64,000 bases of DNA. Origin: CAZAQV01 sp964487255 (GTDB lineage: Bacteria > Myxococcota_A > Polyangia > Polyangiales > CAZAQV01). The notes under the pieces were generated by a model. The model saw only the letters and a list, made by a program, of their open reading frames with translations. It was not told where the DNA came from and searched no databases. Each line of letters opens with the position of its first letter. Positions within the stretch are counted from its first letter, which is position 1. Shown one piece after another: positions 32,531 through 41,987 of the stretch. The position numbers were made by a program, and so were the translations under genes. The stretch is from NCBI GenBank assembly GCA_964487255.1, contig CAZAQV010000025.1, positions 29,740-93,739 on the forward strand. Direction: 5' to 3'.

Positions 32531-35500
32531 GTGTCTGAGCCCGCGAGCATCGCGTCAGTCCTGACCGCGTTGACCAAAGCGCGTATGCAAGAGCTTGGGC
32601 GTCGCGCGGGTGTGGCGCTCCCAAAGTCACCGCCAAAGGCGGAGCTGGCGAAGAAGTTCGCCGAGTCGGGGCGGGTCAGCTTTCGAGGGCTCCTCGAACA
32701 GATGCAGCGCGACGAGCTGCGTACGGCTTGCCGCGAGCACGGCCTCGACGACTCGGGTCGCGCGCGTCAGCTTCTGATGTCTCGCCTGCTCGAAGCGCAC
32801 GGTGATATGAAGAGTGTGCCTCCCGCACCGCTCTTCAGCGCTTCGCTCTCTGGCGGACACATGCCCAAGTCGGGCGACACGGTTGTGGCGCGCCACCGCC
32901 AATGGCTGGTTGACGACGTCGAACCGCCACCCGCTGAAGGCCAAGCTACGCTGGTCACGCTCACTTGTCTCGACGATGACCACCGCGGCGAGGTCACGCA
33001 GCTCTTCTGGGAGCTGGAGCTGGGCGCGAAGGTGATCAACCCGTCGGCGGACGCGTTCTCGGAGGCCGCGGAGTTCGACGACCCGGGGAACTTCCTCGCG
33101 CACCTGTCCGCGATTCGTTGGCAGGGCGTCACCGCCACGCGGGCCGACCGCTTTCAATCACCGTTTCGCGCAGGCATTCACATGCAGGCCCACCAGCTCA
33201 TCCCGCTGCAAAAGGCGCTTTCGCTGCCGCGCGCCAACCTCTTCATCGCCGATGACGTGGGCCTCGGAAAGACCATCGAAGCGGGCCTCGTTCTTCAAGA
33301 GCTGATCTTGCGGCAGCGGGTGAACTTCGCGCTCATCGTATGCCCAGCCTCTGTCACGCTGCAATGGCAAGCTGAGATGGAGCAGCGTTTCGGCCTCCGC
33401 TTCGAGGTCTACTCCCGCGACTTCGTCGTGGCCCGCCAGCGCGAACGCGGCTTTGGCATCAACCCGTGGTCGACCCACAACCGTTTCATTATCTCGTATC
33501 CGCTGCTTCGGCGGCCTGAGTACCGGGACCGCCTGCTGGAGCACCTCCGCACCTTGAGCCTGGAGCAGTCGGGTGACCGTGCGCGGCGCAGCATGCTGAT
33601 CATGGACGAGGCGCATACTGCGGCGCCTGCGAGCGCCAGCCGCTACGCCGTGGACTCTAAGATCACCACCGTCGTTCGCGACATCGCCCCGCGTTTTGAG
33701 AACCGCCTCTTCTTGAGCGCTACTCCGCACAATGGCCACTCGAACAGCTTCTCGGCGCTCCTGGAAATCCTCGACCCGCAGCGCTTCACGCGCGGCGTCA
33801 GCGTCTCTGGGCCCGATGCGCTCGAGCCCGTCATGGTGCGGCGCCTTAAGCGCGACCTTCGCGGGGTGACCGGAGAGCTTTCGTTCCCCGAGCGAAAAGT
33901 CATTCGCCTTACGTTGAGCACACCCGACCCAGCTGCCAACGAGCCCGCCTGGAACCTGGTGCCGGTCGTCAGTTCCTCGGATGGAGCCGACGAGCAAGGC
34001 CAAGCGTCTTCGCTCGGAAGCGGCGCCACCAATGAGCTCGGCCTCGCGTCGCTTCTTTCGCGCTACAGCGCGCTCGCGTCTGAAGGAGGCAAGGGCAGAA
34101 GACTCACCTTCATCAACCTGCAGAAGCGACTTTTGAGTTCGCCCGAAGCCTTCTACCGTACGCTCGAACGCCACGCGCATGCACTTGGCAAAAAGCACAA
34201 GCCGCACCCGCACCATACGCCCTCGGGTCCGACCGTCGACCCGCTGATGGAAGAGCGAGGCGAACTGGGCGCCGACAGCGCCTACGGCGTCGACGACGAG
34301 ACTCTCGATGCCGCCGAAGACGCGATGGTGGAGACCGAGTCGCACGCCATGGACCCGGCGGTCGAAGCCCGCGCGGTGCTTGAGGAGCTTCGCGAAAAGG
34401 GACGCGCAGCCCGCAGGCAGCCCGATGCCAAGCTCCTCGCCTTTGCGCAGTGGCTTCGCGAGCATTGCTGTGCGGGCGTGTCGCTCGATCCGTCGTCGAC
34501 GAAGGGCTCTGCCGGCTCGAACAAAGAGAAAAAATGGAGCGACCGGCGCGTTATCATCTTCACCGAGTACAGCGACACCCGGAAGTACCTGCGCGACCTT
34601 CTGAGTTCCGCGATTGAGGGCACCGACCAGGCCGACGAGCGCATCGTGCAGCTTCATGGTGGCATGGGCGAGGAGTCGCGCGATGAAGTGCAGTACCGCT
34701 TCAATGCCGACCCGGACAAAGAACCGGCGCGCATTCTCATTGCCACCGACGCGGCGCGCGAGGGCCTGAACCTCCAGGCTTACTGCGCCGACCTCTTTCA
34801 CTGGGATGTGCCCTGGAACCCTTCGCGTATGGAGCAGCGAAACGGCCGTATCGACCGCGCGCTTCAGCCTTCGGACGAGGTGCGCTGCCACTACTTTGCC
34901 TACGCGCAGCGTGAGGAAGACCGCGTCCTCGAGACGCTGGTCCGAAAAGCCGAGATCATCCACCGCGAGCTGGGCTCGATGGGCGACGTTTTGGCCGAAC
35001 GCATTGAAGACGTCCTCAAGCGCGGCATCGACGAAGAAACCGAGTCGGCCATTGAGAGCGCCCAAGCCTCGCTGCTGGGCGAGAGGCACGAGACCTCCGA
35101 GCGCGAACTCGAGGCGCTTCGGAGTTCGAAGGAGGCAGAAGAGCGCATCAAGCGCGAAATGGAGGCGGCCACCAAGACCTACGTGGCCTCCAAAGACATC
35201 GTCGGCTTTGAGCACGAGCAGCTTCAGCACACGCTCGATGTCGCGCTGCTTCAAATCTGCGGCAGAGGTTTTATCCCGCTGCCAGATGCGATGAGCCAAG
35301 CGGAAGGAGAACGCGATGTGGTAGATCCACATCGATCGTTCGGAAGGAGCGATCCGGCGAAGAGCCAGAGATTCAGCGTTCCGGAGTTGCCTGAAGATTG
35401 GGCCAAGACCCTGGACGCTCTTCGACCGCCGCGTGGCCGTGACGAGCACTTTTTCGACTGGCGCAAGAAGGCCCCGAGGCCGGTCGTCTTCAAGCCACCG

Positions 35501-36235
35501 AAGACGATGACGAGTGAGGTGGTGCAGCTTCACTTGGAGCACCCCTTCGTCAAACGTCTGCTCTCGCGCTTCACGGCGCAGGGCTTTGCCCATCACGTCA
35601 TTTCAGGCCTCACGGTCTTGCCTGCGGCGAAGATTAGCGTGCCACATGCGCTCGCGATTGGCCGGCTCAGCCTTTTCGGCAGCGGGGCGGGCCGTCTCCA
35701 CGATGAGCTTCTCTACGCCTCCGCCTCGATCGAAACAGGCACCGTGAGCGGCGTGGGCTTGAACGACAAGCTGATCACCGCGCTCGAAGAGCATCTTAAA
35801 ACACCGCATGTTGCGCCCAAGCCGCCAATGTCTCTTCTGGCGGACTTCCGAAGTGTGCTTCCGAGTGCGGCCTCGGTGCTATGGAAAGCGCTTCGTGAAG
35901 AGGCGGACGCGGCCTCGGCCCGGGCAGAAGAGCTGCTTCGTTCGCGCGGCGCAGAAGAGTCGCGGCAGCTTCAGCAAATCATCCAGAAGCAAATCGACTT
36001 GATTCGCACGAAGCTCGGTGAGACGGAGCAGCACAGCTTTGACTTTGGCGACAGCCGCTCAGAGCGCGAACAGGCCGCGCAGCTTGAGCGAGACGTTCGC
36101 CACATGAAGCGGCGCCTGGAGGGGCTGGAGCAGGAAAAGGAGTTCGAGCCCGCGCAGATTCAAGCGCTCTACGAGCGTAAGCTTCGCCGCTTTGAGCCGG
36201 TGGGCCTGGTCTTCTTCACGCCGGAGGTCGGCTAG
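32531..36235 (+). CDS. drmD: DrmD, SNF2-like helicase of class 1 DISARM
   Basis: 1234 residues from GTG 32531. A SAP-like N-terminal part (~15-95; MQELGRRAGVALPKSPPKAE) precedes an SNF2/RapA-type helicase: DDVGLGKTIEAG (GLGKT 244-248), DEAH at 359-362, SATPHNGHSNSF, then the second lobe with IIFTEYSDTRKYL, IATDAAREGLNLQ and MEQRNGRIDRALQ. The C-terminal ~400 residues are helical. Residues ~920-949 come from a 91-bp repeat also present in drmMI. The stop TAG overlaps the GTG of drmMI by one base, so the two are coupled. DrmD defines class 1 DISARM together with the adenine methylase. Confidence 0.92.
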   Translation: MSEPASIASVLTALTKARMQELGRRAGVALPKSPPKAELAKKFAESGRVSFRGLLEQMQRDELRTACREHGLDDSGRARQLLMSRLLEAHGDMKSVPPAPLFSASLSGGHMPKSGDTVVARHRQWLVDDVEPPPAEGQATLVTLTCLDDDHRGEVTQLFWELELGAKVINPSADAFSEAAEFDDPGNFLAHLSAIRWQGVTATRADRFQSPFRAGIHMQAHQLIPLQKALSLPRANLFIADDVGLGKTIEAGLVLQELILRQRVNFALIVCPASVTLQWQAEMEQRFGLRFEVYSRDFVVARQRERGFGINPWSTHNRFIISYPLLRRPEYRDRLLEHLRTLSLEQSGDRARRSMLIMDEAHTAAPASASRYAVDSKITTVVRDIAPRFENRLFLSATPHNGHSNSFSALLEILDPQRFTRGVSVSGPDALEPVMVRRLKRDLRGVTGELSFPERKVIRLTLSTPDPAANEPAWNLVPVVSSSDGADEQGQASSLGSGATNELGLASLLSRYSALASEGGKGRRLTFINLQKRLLSSPEAFYRTLERHAHALGKKHKPHPHHTPSGPTVDPLMEERGELGADSAYGVDDETLDAAEDAMVETESHAMDPAVEARAVLEELREKGRAARRQPDAKLLAFAQWLREHCCAGVSLDPSSTKGSAGSNKEKKWSDRRVIIFTEYSDTRKYLRDLLSSAIEGTDQADERIVQLHGGMGEESRDEVQYRFNADPDKEPARILIATDAAREGLNLQAYCADLFHWDVPWNPSRMEQRNGRIDRALQPSDEVRCHYFAYAQREEDRVLETLVRKAEIIHRELGSMGDVLAERIEDVLKRGIDEETESAIESAQASLLGERHETSERELEALRSSKEAEERIKREMEAATKTYVASKDIVGFEHEQLQHTLDVALLQICGRGFIPLPDAMSQAEGERDVVDPHRSFGRSDPAKSQRFSVPELPEDWAKTLDALRPPRGRDEHFFDWRKKAPRPVVFKPPKTMTSEVVQLHLEHPFVKRLLSRFTAQGFAHHVISGLTVLPAAKISVPHALAIGRLSLFGSGAGRLHDELLYASASIETGTVSGVGLNDKLITALEEHLKTPHVAPKPPMSLLADFRSVLPSAASVLWKALREEADAASARAEELLRSRGAEESRQLQQIIQKQIDLIRTKLGETEQHSFDFGDSRSEREQAAQLERDVRHMKRRLEGLEQEKEFEPAQIQALYERKLRRFEPVGLVFFTPEVG
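35288..35378. repeat. 91-bp palindrome-containing repeat, copy 1, inside drmD
   Basis: In phase with codons 920 onward. It contains the stem CGATGTGG-TAGAT-CCACATCG and encodes the peptide AMSQAEGERDVVDPHRSFGR and onward. About 87 % identical by eye to the copy inside drmMI at 37123-37213. Confidence 0.88.
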
Positions 36236-39200
36236 TGTCTGACGCAGCGCGTCGGTTCCATGAGATGTGGCTGGGCATGGTCGAGCCCAAAGAGGGCCTC
36301 GTCGTCTCGGTGGCGGCGCTCCTCGAAGCGGACTGTTACCAGCGCCTCACGGCCGACGACCACAAGGGCTTTGTCGAGATGCTCGAAGCCGCGTCGATCG
36401 AGCCGCGCGGCGAGAAGAGTGAGACGCCACGGAAAGCGAGTGCGATTGGATCCGAGCACCCCTTCATCGTCTCCAACCTTCGTGAGCTTCTGGTGGATGC
36501 ACTGGAGTGGCCCGAAGACCTCTACGAGCAGTCGCCACCGGACGACCTCTGCCTCGACGTGCCCGAGGGCAACCAAACGGTTCGGCCAACGGCCGTGTTG
36601 TATTCGCAGAGAGGGAACGATGAGCAAATAAGATTGCTGATCTGGGAGATTCCACGTGATCTACCCTTCGACGACCCAGAAACGGAGACGGGCGACTGGG
36701 ACTACGCCCCGGCCAAGAAGTTTGAGCGCTTGCTGCGCGAGGTGAAGGTGCCCATTGGGCTTCTCTTCAACGGCCGCGCGCTTCGGCTCATCTACGCACC
36801 AGCGGGCGAGGCGTCGGGGCATATCGACTTTCGCGTGCCCGACATGGCCGAGCCGACGGGCCGACCCATTTTCGAAGCCTTCGTCATGCTGCTCGATGGC
36901 GACCGTGTTCTTCACGTCGCGGAGGACCGCAAGCTTCACGCGATTTTGAAGCGCTCGCGTGAGATGCAGGGCGAGGTCACGACCGAGCTGTCGCGGCAGG
37001 TCTTTGGTGCGCTCGAACTCTTGCTCAAGGGCTTTGAGGCTGCGGACCACCGTGCGAACGGGTCGCTGCTTCGGCCGGTGATGCAGCGCGAGGGCCCGTA
37101 TGCGCCCGAGTTCGAGCGCTACGCGATGAGCCAAGCGGAGGGAGAAGGCGATGTGGTATCTCCACATCGATCCTTCGGAGGGAGCGATACGGCGAAGAGT
37201 CAGAAACACAGCGGCGATGATCCTTTGTATGAGGGGCTGCTGACGGTGCTGCTTCGCTTGGTCTTCTTGCTCTATGCGGAAGACTCGGTGCTTTTGCCGA
37301 CGGAGCACCCGCTTTTTTCGCAGCACTATTCGATCTACGGGCTCTTCGAGCGGCTAGAGCGTGAGCGCGGGCTTTACCCGGACGCGATGGACCGGCGCCA
37401 CGCGGCCTGGCCGTCGCTTTTGGCGCTATTCCGTGCGGTCTACCTCGGCGTGGAGCACGGCGACTTCAAGCTGCCGCCGCGCGAGGGTCACCTTTTTGAT
37501 CCGCATCGCTACCCGTTTTTGGAGGGTTTTGAGAGCGAGTCGGTGCCGGTTCGCGATGTGGCGGCGCAGTCGGAGGCGCAGGTGCCGACGCTCGACGACG
37601 AGACGGTCTACTTGGTGCTTCAGTCGCTGATTTATCTGAAGGGCGCGCGCCTTTCGTACCGCGCGCTCCAAGTCGAGCAGGTGGGGTCGGTCTACGAGGG
37701 GCTGATGGGTTACCGCACCGAACGCGTGGTGGCAGACGCGGTGCGCATTAAGCCAAGCGACAGCAAGACGGCGCCGCAGTGGCTTTCGGTTGAGACGTTG
37801 CTCGAGGTCAAACCTGCGCAGCGGGAGAAGTGGCTGAAGGAAAGCATCGGCCTCAAGGGCAAGCGCGCCAAAGAGATGCTCAAGGACATCAAGAAGGCGG
37901 AAGCTGATCTCGATGGCGAGGAACTGGGGAACGCGGTGCTCGCACGGCTGGAGGAAGAGCGGGTCAAGGGCTCGTCGGTGGCGAGAGTAGGGCGCATCGT
38001 GATTCAGCCGGGCGAGGAGCGGAAGCGTACGTCTTCGCATTACACGCCGCAGTCGCTTTCGGGGCCGATTGTTGCGCGCGCGCTCGAACCTTTATTGAAG
38101 TGCTTTGGTGATGTGCCGACGAGCGAGCAGATTCTCTCGCTCAAGGTGTGCGACCCGGCGATGGGCTCGGGCGCGTTCTTGGTCGAGGCTTGTCGTTACC
38201 TGGGCGAACGCCTCGTAGACGCATGGAGAAGAGAAGGGCGGATCGAGGACCTAAAGCAGGATGAAGATCCACTGATTGCTGCGAGACGGCAAATCGCGGA
38301 GCGCTGCCTTTACGGCGTGGACAAAAACCCCTTTGCGGTGGAGCTGGGCAAGCTTTCGCTTTGGCTGGTGACGCTGTCGAAGGAGAAGCCGTTTACCTTC
38401 CTCGACCATACGCTTCGGTGTGGTGATTCGCTGGTGGGCTGCTCGCTGGAGCAGATCACGGCGTTTGATTGGAAGGCCGGTGTCGAGGACCCGACGGCCA
38501 AGGACAAGGGAAAGAAGAAGCGCAAGAAGAAGCAAGAGCCTGCGCAGATGGAACTACGGTTTGACGAGGAGCTGAAGTTCTCGCTCGAAGAGGCCATCGA
38601 GGCGCGGCAGTTGGTGGAGAAGCTAAGCCCCGAGGACACGCCCGAAGCCAACCGGCAGATGCGCGTCGCGATGGACGACGCCGACGATGCGCTCAAGCGT
38701 TTGCGGCTGATCGGTGATCTCTTGATCGGTGCGTTCTTCTCGGAGAAGAAGGACAAGGCCCGCGACAAGGAGCGGCTCCGCCGCAAAGAACTCATCCTCG
38801 CTTGGCTCAACGACGAAACCTCTCGCGGCATCCCTACGGAGTTGGCGGAGTTGGCCGCCGAAACTCGCCGCACGCTGCGACCCTTCCACTGGATGATCGA
38901 GTTCCCCGAAGTCTTCTACGCAGGCCGCCCCGATCCCCTCACCGGCCAAGTCGCTTCAGACCCCGCCTACCTAGACGCCGTCATCGGCAATCCTCCCTTT
39001 GCGACCATGGCCAAGATCGCCGAGGGACATGCAGGACAGACGATGTTTCAATGGTTGGTTGCAACGAATCCGGGCGATACCGGAGTCAGAGGTAAATGTG
39101 ATCTGTGTGCATTCTTTTTTCGACTTGGAGCAAGACTGTTGGCAGCCCACGGAACCCTGGGCTTGATTGCGACCAACACAATCTCTCAGGGCGACACCCG

Positions 39201-40392
39201 ATCGATTGGTCTGCAACACCTACTCGCTTTGGGTGCACGAGTGTATGACGCGAACGTATCCATGCCTTGGCCCGGTGACGCGGGGGTTAGAGTGTCGACA
39301 GTGCATGTTTCAAAAGGCGACCCTTCGCGCTACGTCGGTGCGCTGCGCCTGGACGGTCATGAAGTCAGCGAGATGAACTCGCGTTTGAGACCCGTCGCTG
39401 AGCGCGCGGATCCAGTCGTACTGTCCGAGAACGGAGCCACCGTTTTCCAGGGCAACATTGTGCTCGGGGAAGGTTTTCTTCTCACTCCAGACGAGCGCGA
39501 CGAGCTTGTTACTGCGGACCCGCGGAATGTGGAGGTGCTTTTTCCATATGTCGGTGGCGCCGACCTCAACGCTTCGCCGAGCCTTAGTAACTCAAGGTTC
39601 ACAATAGATTTCGCGTCCAGGAGCTTGGAAGAGGCTCGCGAGTGGCCTGATGTGCTCCGGATCTTGGAGTTGCGAGTCAAACCGCAACGCGAGGGCATGA
39701 AGGCGAAGTCATCGACATATGACAAAGCGAGGGTGGAGTGGTGGAAGTTCTTCTTCAGAGCACCTGCGCTCAGGAGCGCGGTCGCGGGTCTGGGGAGGTG
39801 TTTGGCCATTTCGCAAGTGTCGAAGCATCTTCTGTTTGCGTTTCAACCAACAGAACGTGTTCTCGCGAATACGGTGTACGCGTTTGCACTTCCCGGATTC
39901 TGCCATTTTTCGATTCTGCAATCACGAGTGCATGAGCGGTGGGCGCGGTTGCTCTCGTCCTCGCTGGAGGATCGACTTCGGTATACGGCGAGTGATTGTT
40001 TTGAGACGTTTCCATTTCCGAGGCGGAGTCCGAAGGAGGTGATTCCGGAGTTGGAGAAGATTGGGGAAGAGCTCTACGAGACGCGAGCGAAGTTCATGGT
40101 CGACACCGACCAGGGCCTCACCAAAACCTACAACGCGCTCAAAGATCCAACCGTCACCGCGCGTTCCGAGCACGGCGAGCGCATCGAGCACCTCCGTCAA
40201 CTCCACATCGACATGGACCGCGCCGTCCTCGAAGCCTACGCCCGCGAAACTAACGACCCCACCTGGACCGACATCGAAATCCCCCCCTTCACCGACCCCG
40301 TCACCGACGCCGAGAAAGAACTCCACCAGAAGTTCGAAGACCGCGTGCTGGATAAGCTCTTCGAGCTGAACGAGATTCGGAGTCGGGTGTGA
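36235..40392 (+). CDS. drmMI: DrmMI, N6-adenine DNA methyltransferase of class 1 DISARM
   Basis: 1385 residues. Methyltransferase motifs: VCDPAMGSGAFLVEACRYLG near residue 638 (SAM site) and the catalytic NPPF at 919-922 in VIGNPPFATM, as in Eco57I-type gamma-class adenine methylases. An N-terminal region resembles the nuclease-associated helical part of type IIG/BREX-type enzymes, but I see no clear PD-ExK triad. The C-terminal 400 residues (about 39000-40020) look less GC-rich than the flanks and probably hold the target recognition domain. It marks host DNA so that DISARM spares it. Contains a second copy of the 91-bp repeat (codons ~297-326). Confidence 0.92.
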   Translation: MSDAARRFHEMWLGMVEPKEGLVVSVAALLEADCYQRLTADDHKGFVEMLEAASIEPRGEKSETPRKASAIGSEHPFIVSNLRELLVDALEWPEDLYEQSPPDDLCLDVPEGNQTVRPTAVLYSQRGNDEQIRLLIWEIPRDLPFDDPETETGDWDYAPAKKFERLLREVKVPIGLLFNGRALRLIYAPAGEASGHIDFRVPDMAEPTGRPIFEAFVMLLDGDRVLHVAEDRKLHAILKRSREMQGEVTTELSRQVFGALELLLKGFEAADHRANGSLLRPVMQREGPYAPEFERYAMSQAEGEGDVVSPHRSFGGSDTAKSQKHSGDDPLYEGLLTVLLRLVFLLYAEDSVLLPTEHPLFSQHYSIYGLFERLERERGLYPDAMDRRHAAWPSLLALFRAVYLGVEHGDFKLPPREGHLFDPHRYPFLEGFESESVPVRDVAAQSEAQVPTLDDETVYLVLQSLIYLKGARLSYRALQVEQVGSVYEGLMGYRTERVVADAVRIKPSDSKTAPQWLSVETLLEVKPAQREKWLKESIGLKGKRAKEMLKDIKKAEADLDGEELGNAVLARLEEERVKGSSVARVGRIVIQPGEERKRTSSHYTPQSLSGPIVARALEPLLKCFGDVPTSEQILSLKVCDPAMGSGAFLVEACRYLGERLVDAWRREGRIEDLKQDEDPLIAARRQIAERCLYGVDKNPFAVELGKLSLWLVTLSKEKPFTFLDHTLRCGDSLVGCSLEQITAFDWKAGVEDPTAKDKGKKKRKKKQEPAQMELRFDEELKFSLEEAIEARQLVEKLSPEDTPEANRQMRVAMDDADDALKRLRLIGDLLIGAFFSEKKDKARDKERLRRKELILAWLNDETSRGIPTELAELAAETRRTLRPFHWMIEFPEVFYAGRPDPLTGQVASDPAYLDAVIGNPPFATMAKIAEGHAGQTMFQWLVATNPGDTGVRGKCDLCAFFFRLGARLLAAHGTLGLIATNTISQGDTRSIGLQHLLALGARVYDANVSMPWPGDAGVRVSTVHVSKGDPSRYVGALRLDGHEVSEMNSRLRPVAERADPVVLSENGATVFQGNIVLGEGFLLTPDERDELVTADPRNVEVLFPYVGGADLNASPSLSNSRFTIDFASRSLEEAREWPDVLRILELRVKPQREGMKAKSSTYDKARVEWWKFFFRAPALRSAVAGLGRCLAISQVSKHLLFAFQPTERVLANTVYAFALPGFCHFSILQSRVHERWARLLSSSLEDRLRYTASDCFETFPFPRRSPKEVIPELEKIGEELYETRAKFMVDTDQGLTKTYNALKDPTVTARSEHGERIEHLRQLHIDMDRAVLEAYARETNDPTWTDIEIPPFTDPVTDAEKELHQKFEDRVLDKLFELNEIRSRV
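37123..37213. repeat. 91-bp palindrome-containing repeat, copy 2, inside drmMI
   Basis: In phase with codons 297 onward, same reading frame as the drmD copy: AMSQAEGEGDVVSPHRSFGG and onward. The stem arms CGATGTGG/CCACATCG are unchanged while the 5-nt loop differs (TATCT versus TAGAT). Confidence 0.88.
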
Positions 40393-40403
40393 GCAAGTCC
40401 GCC

Positions 40404-41969
40404 CTAGCCGAGGCGCTCGATGAGCTTTAGACAAATCTCGTCTGTCACCCAGTTTTTGAAACCGGTATCGGTGGCGGCTAATCGGTTTCTTGCACTTATT
40501 CCGACGGTATCCCTTGGTATGCCTACGAACTTCGTATCGTCGAGATAGATCGGGATCACTTCACCTTCAGGGACTCTCCCTTGAAAGCTCTCCCGCTCGA
40601 ATGTGGGCCATATCTTCTTCTCGTAGTGTTCATCTAGTAGTGCAACCACCAAACGACTCTCGCTACCGAATATCCGACTGAACTCTTTTGACCACGTCTT
40701 GCCTAGAAAGTTTGATTCATAGTTCTCGTCGTAGAATACATGCGCATCCAAGATTTCGAGTTGACTCGCGATCTGTTTGGCGAGGGAACGGTTCTCCCCA
40801 GCAAACGAGATTGCGAAGTCATATTCGTACTCCTTCTCACTTGATTTGAAGCCGCATTCATTTCGCAAAGCCTCCCAGTCCAGGTTCTGGATAAAGAAGA
40901 ACATTGCCGGATCTTCGATAGCGAAGTTCTTTGTCTCCTGATCATAGTAGAAGTGTTTCGCGCACAGTTCCTTCTCGCTAACCAGAACGGAGAGTCGTCG
41001 TTCCTTGAGGTTGTTGATGCTGCCCTGTGCCTCTGGGTTTGCCGCAGCGAGCGACTGAAGATCCACAACTGACTTGTTCTGGCCAGCTACGGCTTTTAGA
41101 AGTCTGAAGTACGGATCGTTTGACGGTCGAAATCGCCGTCCTCTGCAAAACTCTTTCACGGCTGGGTAGAATGCGTTGCTTAGGTGTTCGACGACTCGGG
41201 CTCGCACCGGTTCCGAGTCGAACGTGATCGTCTCTTTTCGCTCGCAGGTTTCTAGGACTCCATTCATGGAACACATGCTTTGGCAGAACTGTTGGGTCAG
41301 CCAGTAGTCGCCGCGTGTCTCACGGAAGATGTCGTCTGATCTAAGGACCTCCACATTGAGTTCTCTTGCGCCGGACTCGATGAGTTCAGCGATCGCGCTC
41401 TCTGTTCCAGGTTGAATACGATGGACGCCAGTCCGCTTTGCAATGTCCGGCACTAGTTGAATAAGGGAGGTGCCCACCCGGTTAATTCCGATGAGAACCA
41501 GTTTGGGTTTCTGCTCAGCTTCCGACGACTCGGCAGCCAGTTTTGCGAGATCGGCGAGCCGCTTTTGCTGCTCTTGGCTGAGTCGATGGAAATCATCGAT
41601 GACGAAAGTGCCAGCTGTGCGTTCGGAAAGCTGTCGAATCCGGGCTTCGCTACTTTCGCTGCGAGCCGATAGATAGGTCACGTCTTCCGAGCCAAGCTTC
41701 TCGAGGGCTTTCTTGACGCACGTGGTTTTGCCTGTGCCTGACTGGCCTTCGATTACCACTGGTTTCCCGGGACGACGAATATCCAGAAAAATGGAGTCGA
41801 AGTTTGGAGGCGGAACGAACGTGTAGGTAGGAACTCCCTCTGTGACAAACACATCCTCGACGAGCCGACTCATTGCTGTGAAGTATCGCGGATAGACGGC
41901 TAAGCCTTCAACAGAGCCGGTGCGAACTATCACACAACGTTCGTCGTTACCCGGTCGTGAGGCCGCCAC
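40404..41969 (-). CDS. AAA-like ATPase with C-terminal TIR domain
   Basis: 521 residues from GTG 41969 (ATG 41873 is an in-frame alternative). N-terminal P-loop domain: Walker A GQSGTGKT at 75-82, Walker B FVIDD at 122-126, sensor-like LIGINR near 160, and a helical lid to ~370. The last 140 residues are a TIR domain: YEYDFAISFAGENR, HVFYDENYESNFLGKTW, RLVVALLDEHYEKKIWPTFERE, where E458 matches the catalytic glutamate of NAD-consuming TIRs. The architecture (NTPase sensor plus TIR effector) is that of abortive-infection proteins. It follows a protein kinase gene after 18 bp and converges on drmMI with an 11-bp gap. Confidence 0.86.
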   Translation of the reverse strand: MAASRPGNDERCVIVRTGSVEGLAVYPRYFTAMSRLVEDVFVTEGVPTYTFVPPPNFDSIFLDIRRPGKPVVIEGQSGTGKTTCVKKALEKLGSEDVTYLSARSESSEARIRQLSERTAGTFVIDDFHRLSQEQQKRLADLAKLAAESSEAEQKPKLVLIGINRVGTSLIQLVPDIAKRTGVHRIQPGTESAIAELIESGARELNVEVLRSDDIFRETRGDYWLTQQFCQSMCSMNGVLETCERKETITFDSEPVRARVVEHLSNAFYPAVKEFCRGRRFRPSNDPYFRLLKAVAGQNKSVVDLQSLAAANPEAQGSINNLKERRLSVLVSEKELCAKHFYYDQETKNFAIEDPAMFFFIQNLDWEALRNECGFKSSEKEYEYDFAISFAGENRSLAKQIASQLEILDAHVFYDENYESNFLGKTWSKEFSRIFGSESRLVVALLDEHYEKKIWPTFERESFQGRVPEGEVIPIYLDDTKFVGIPRDTVGISARNRLAATDTGFKNWVTDEICLKLIERLG

Positions 41970-41987
41970 GAACTCTGGGCTTTTGGC

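Noticed and set aside
33158..35596. 812-codon leftward open frame opposite drmD
   Set aside because: It lies wholly antisense to a clear helicase gene, and its sequence is Arg/Ala/His-rich without any domain.
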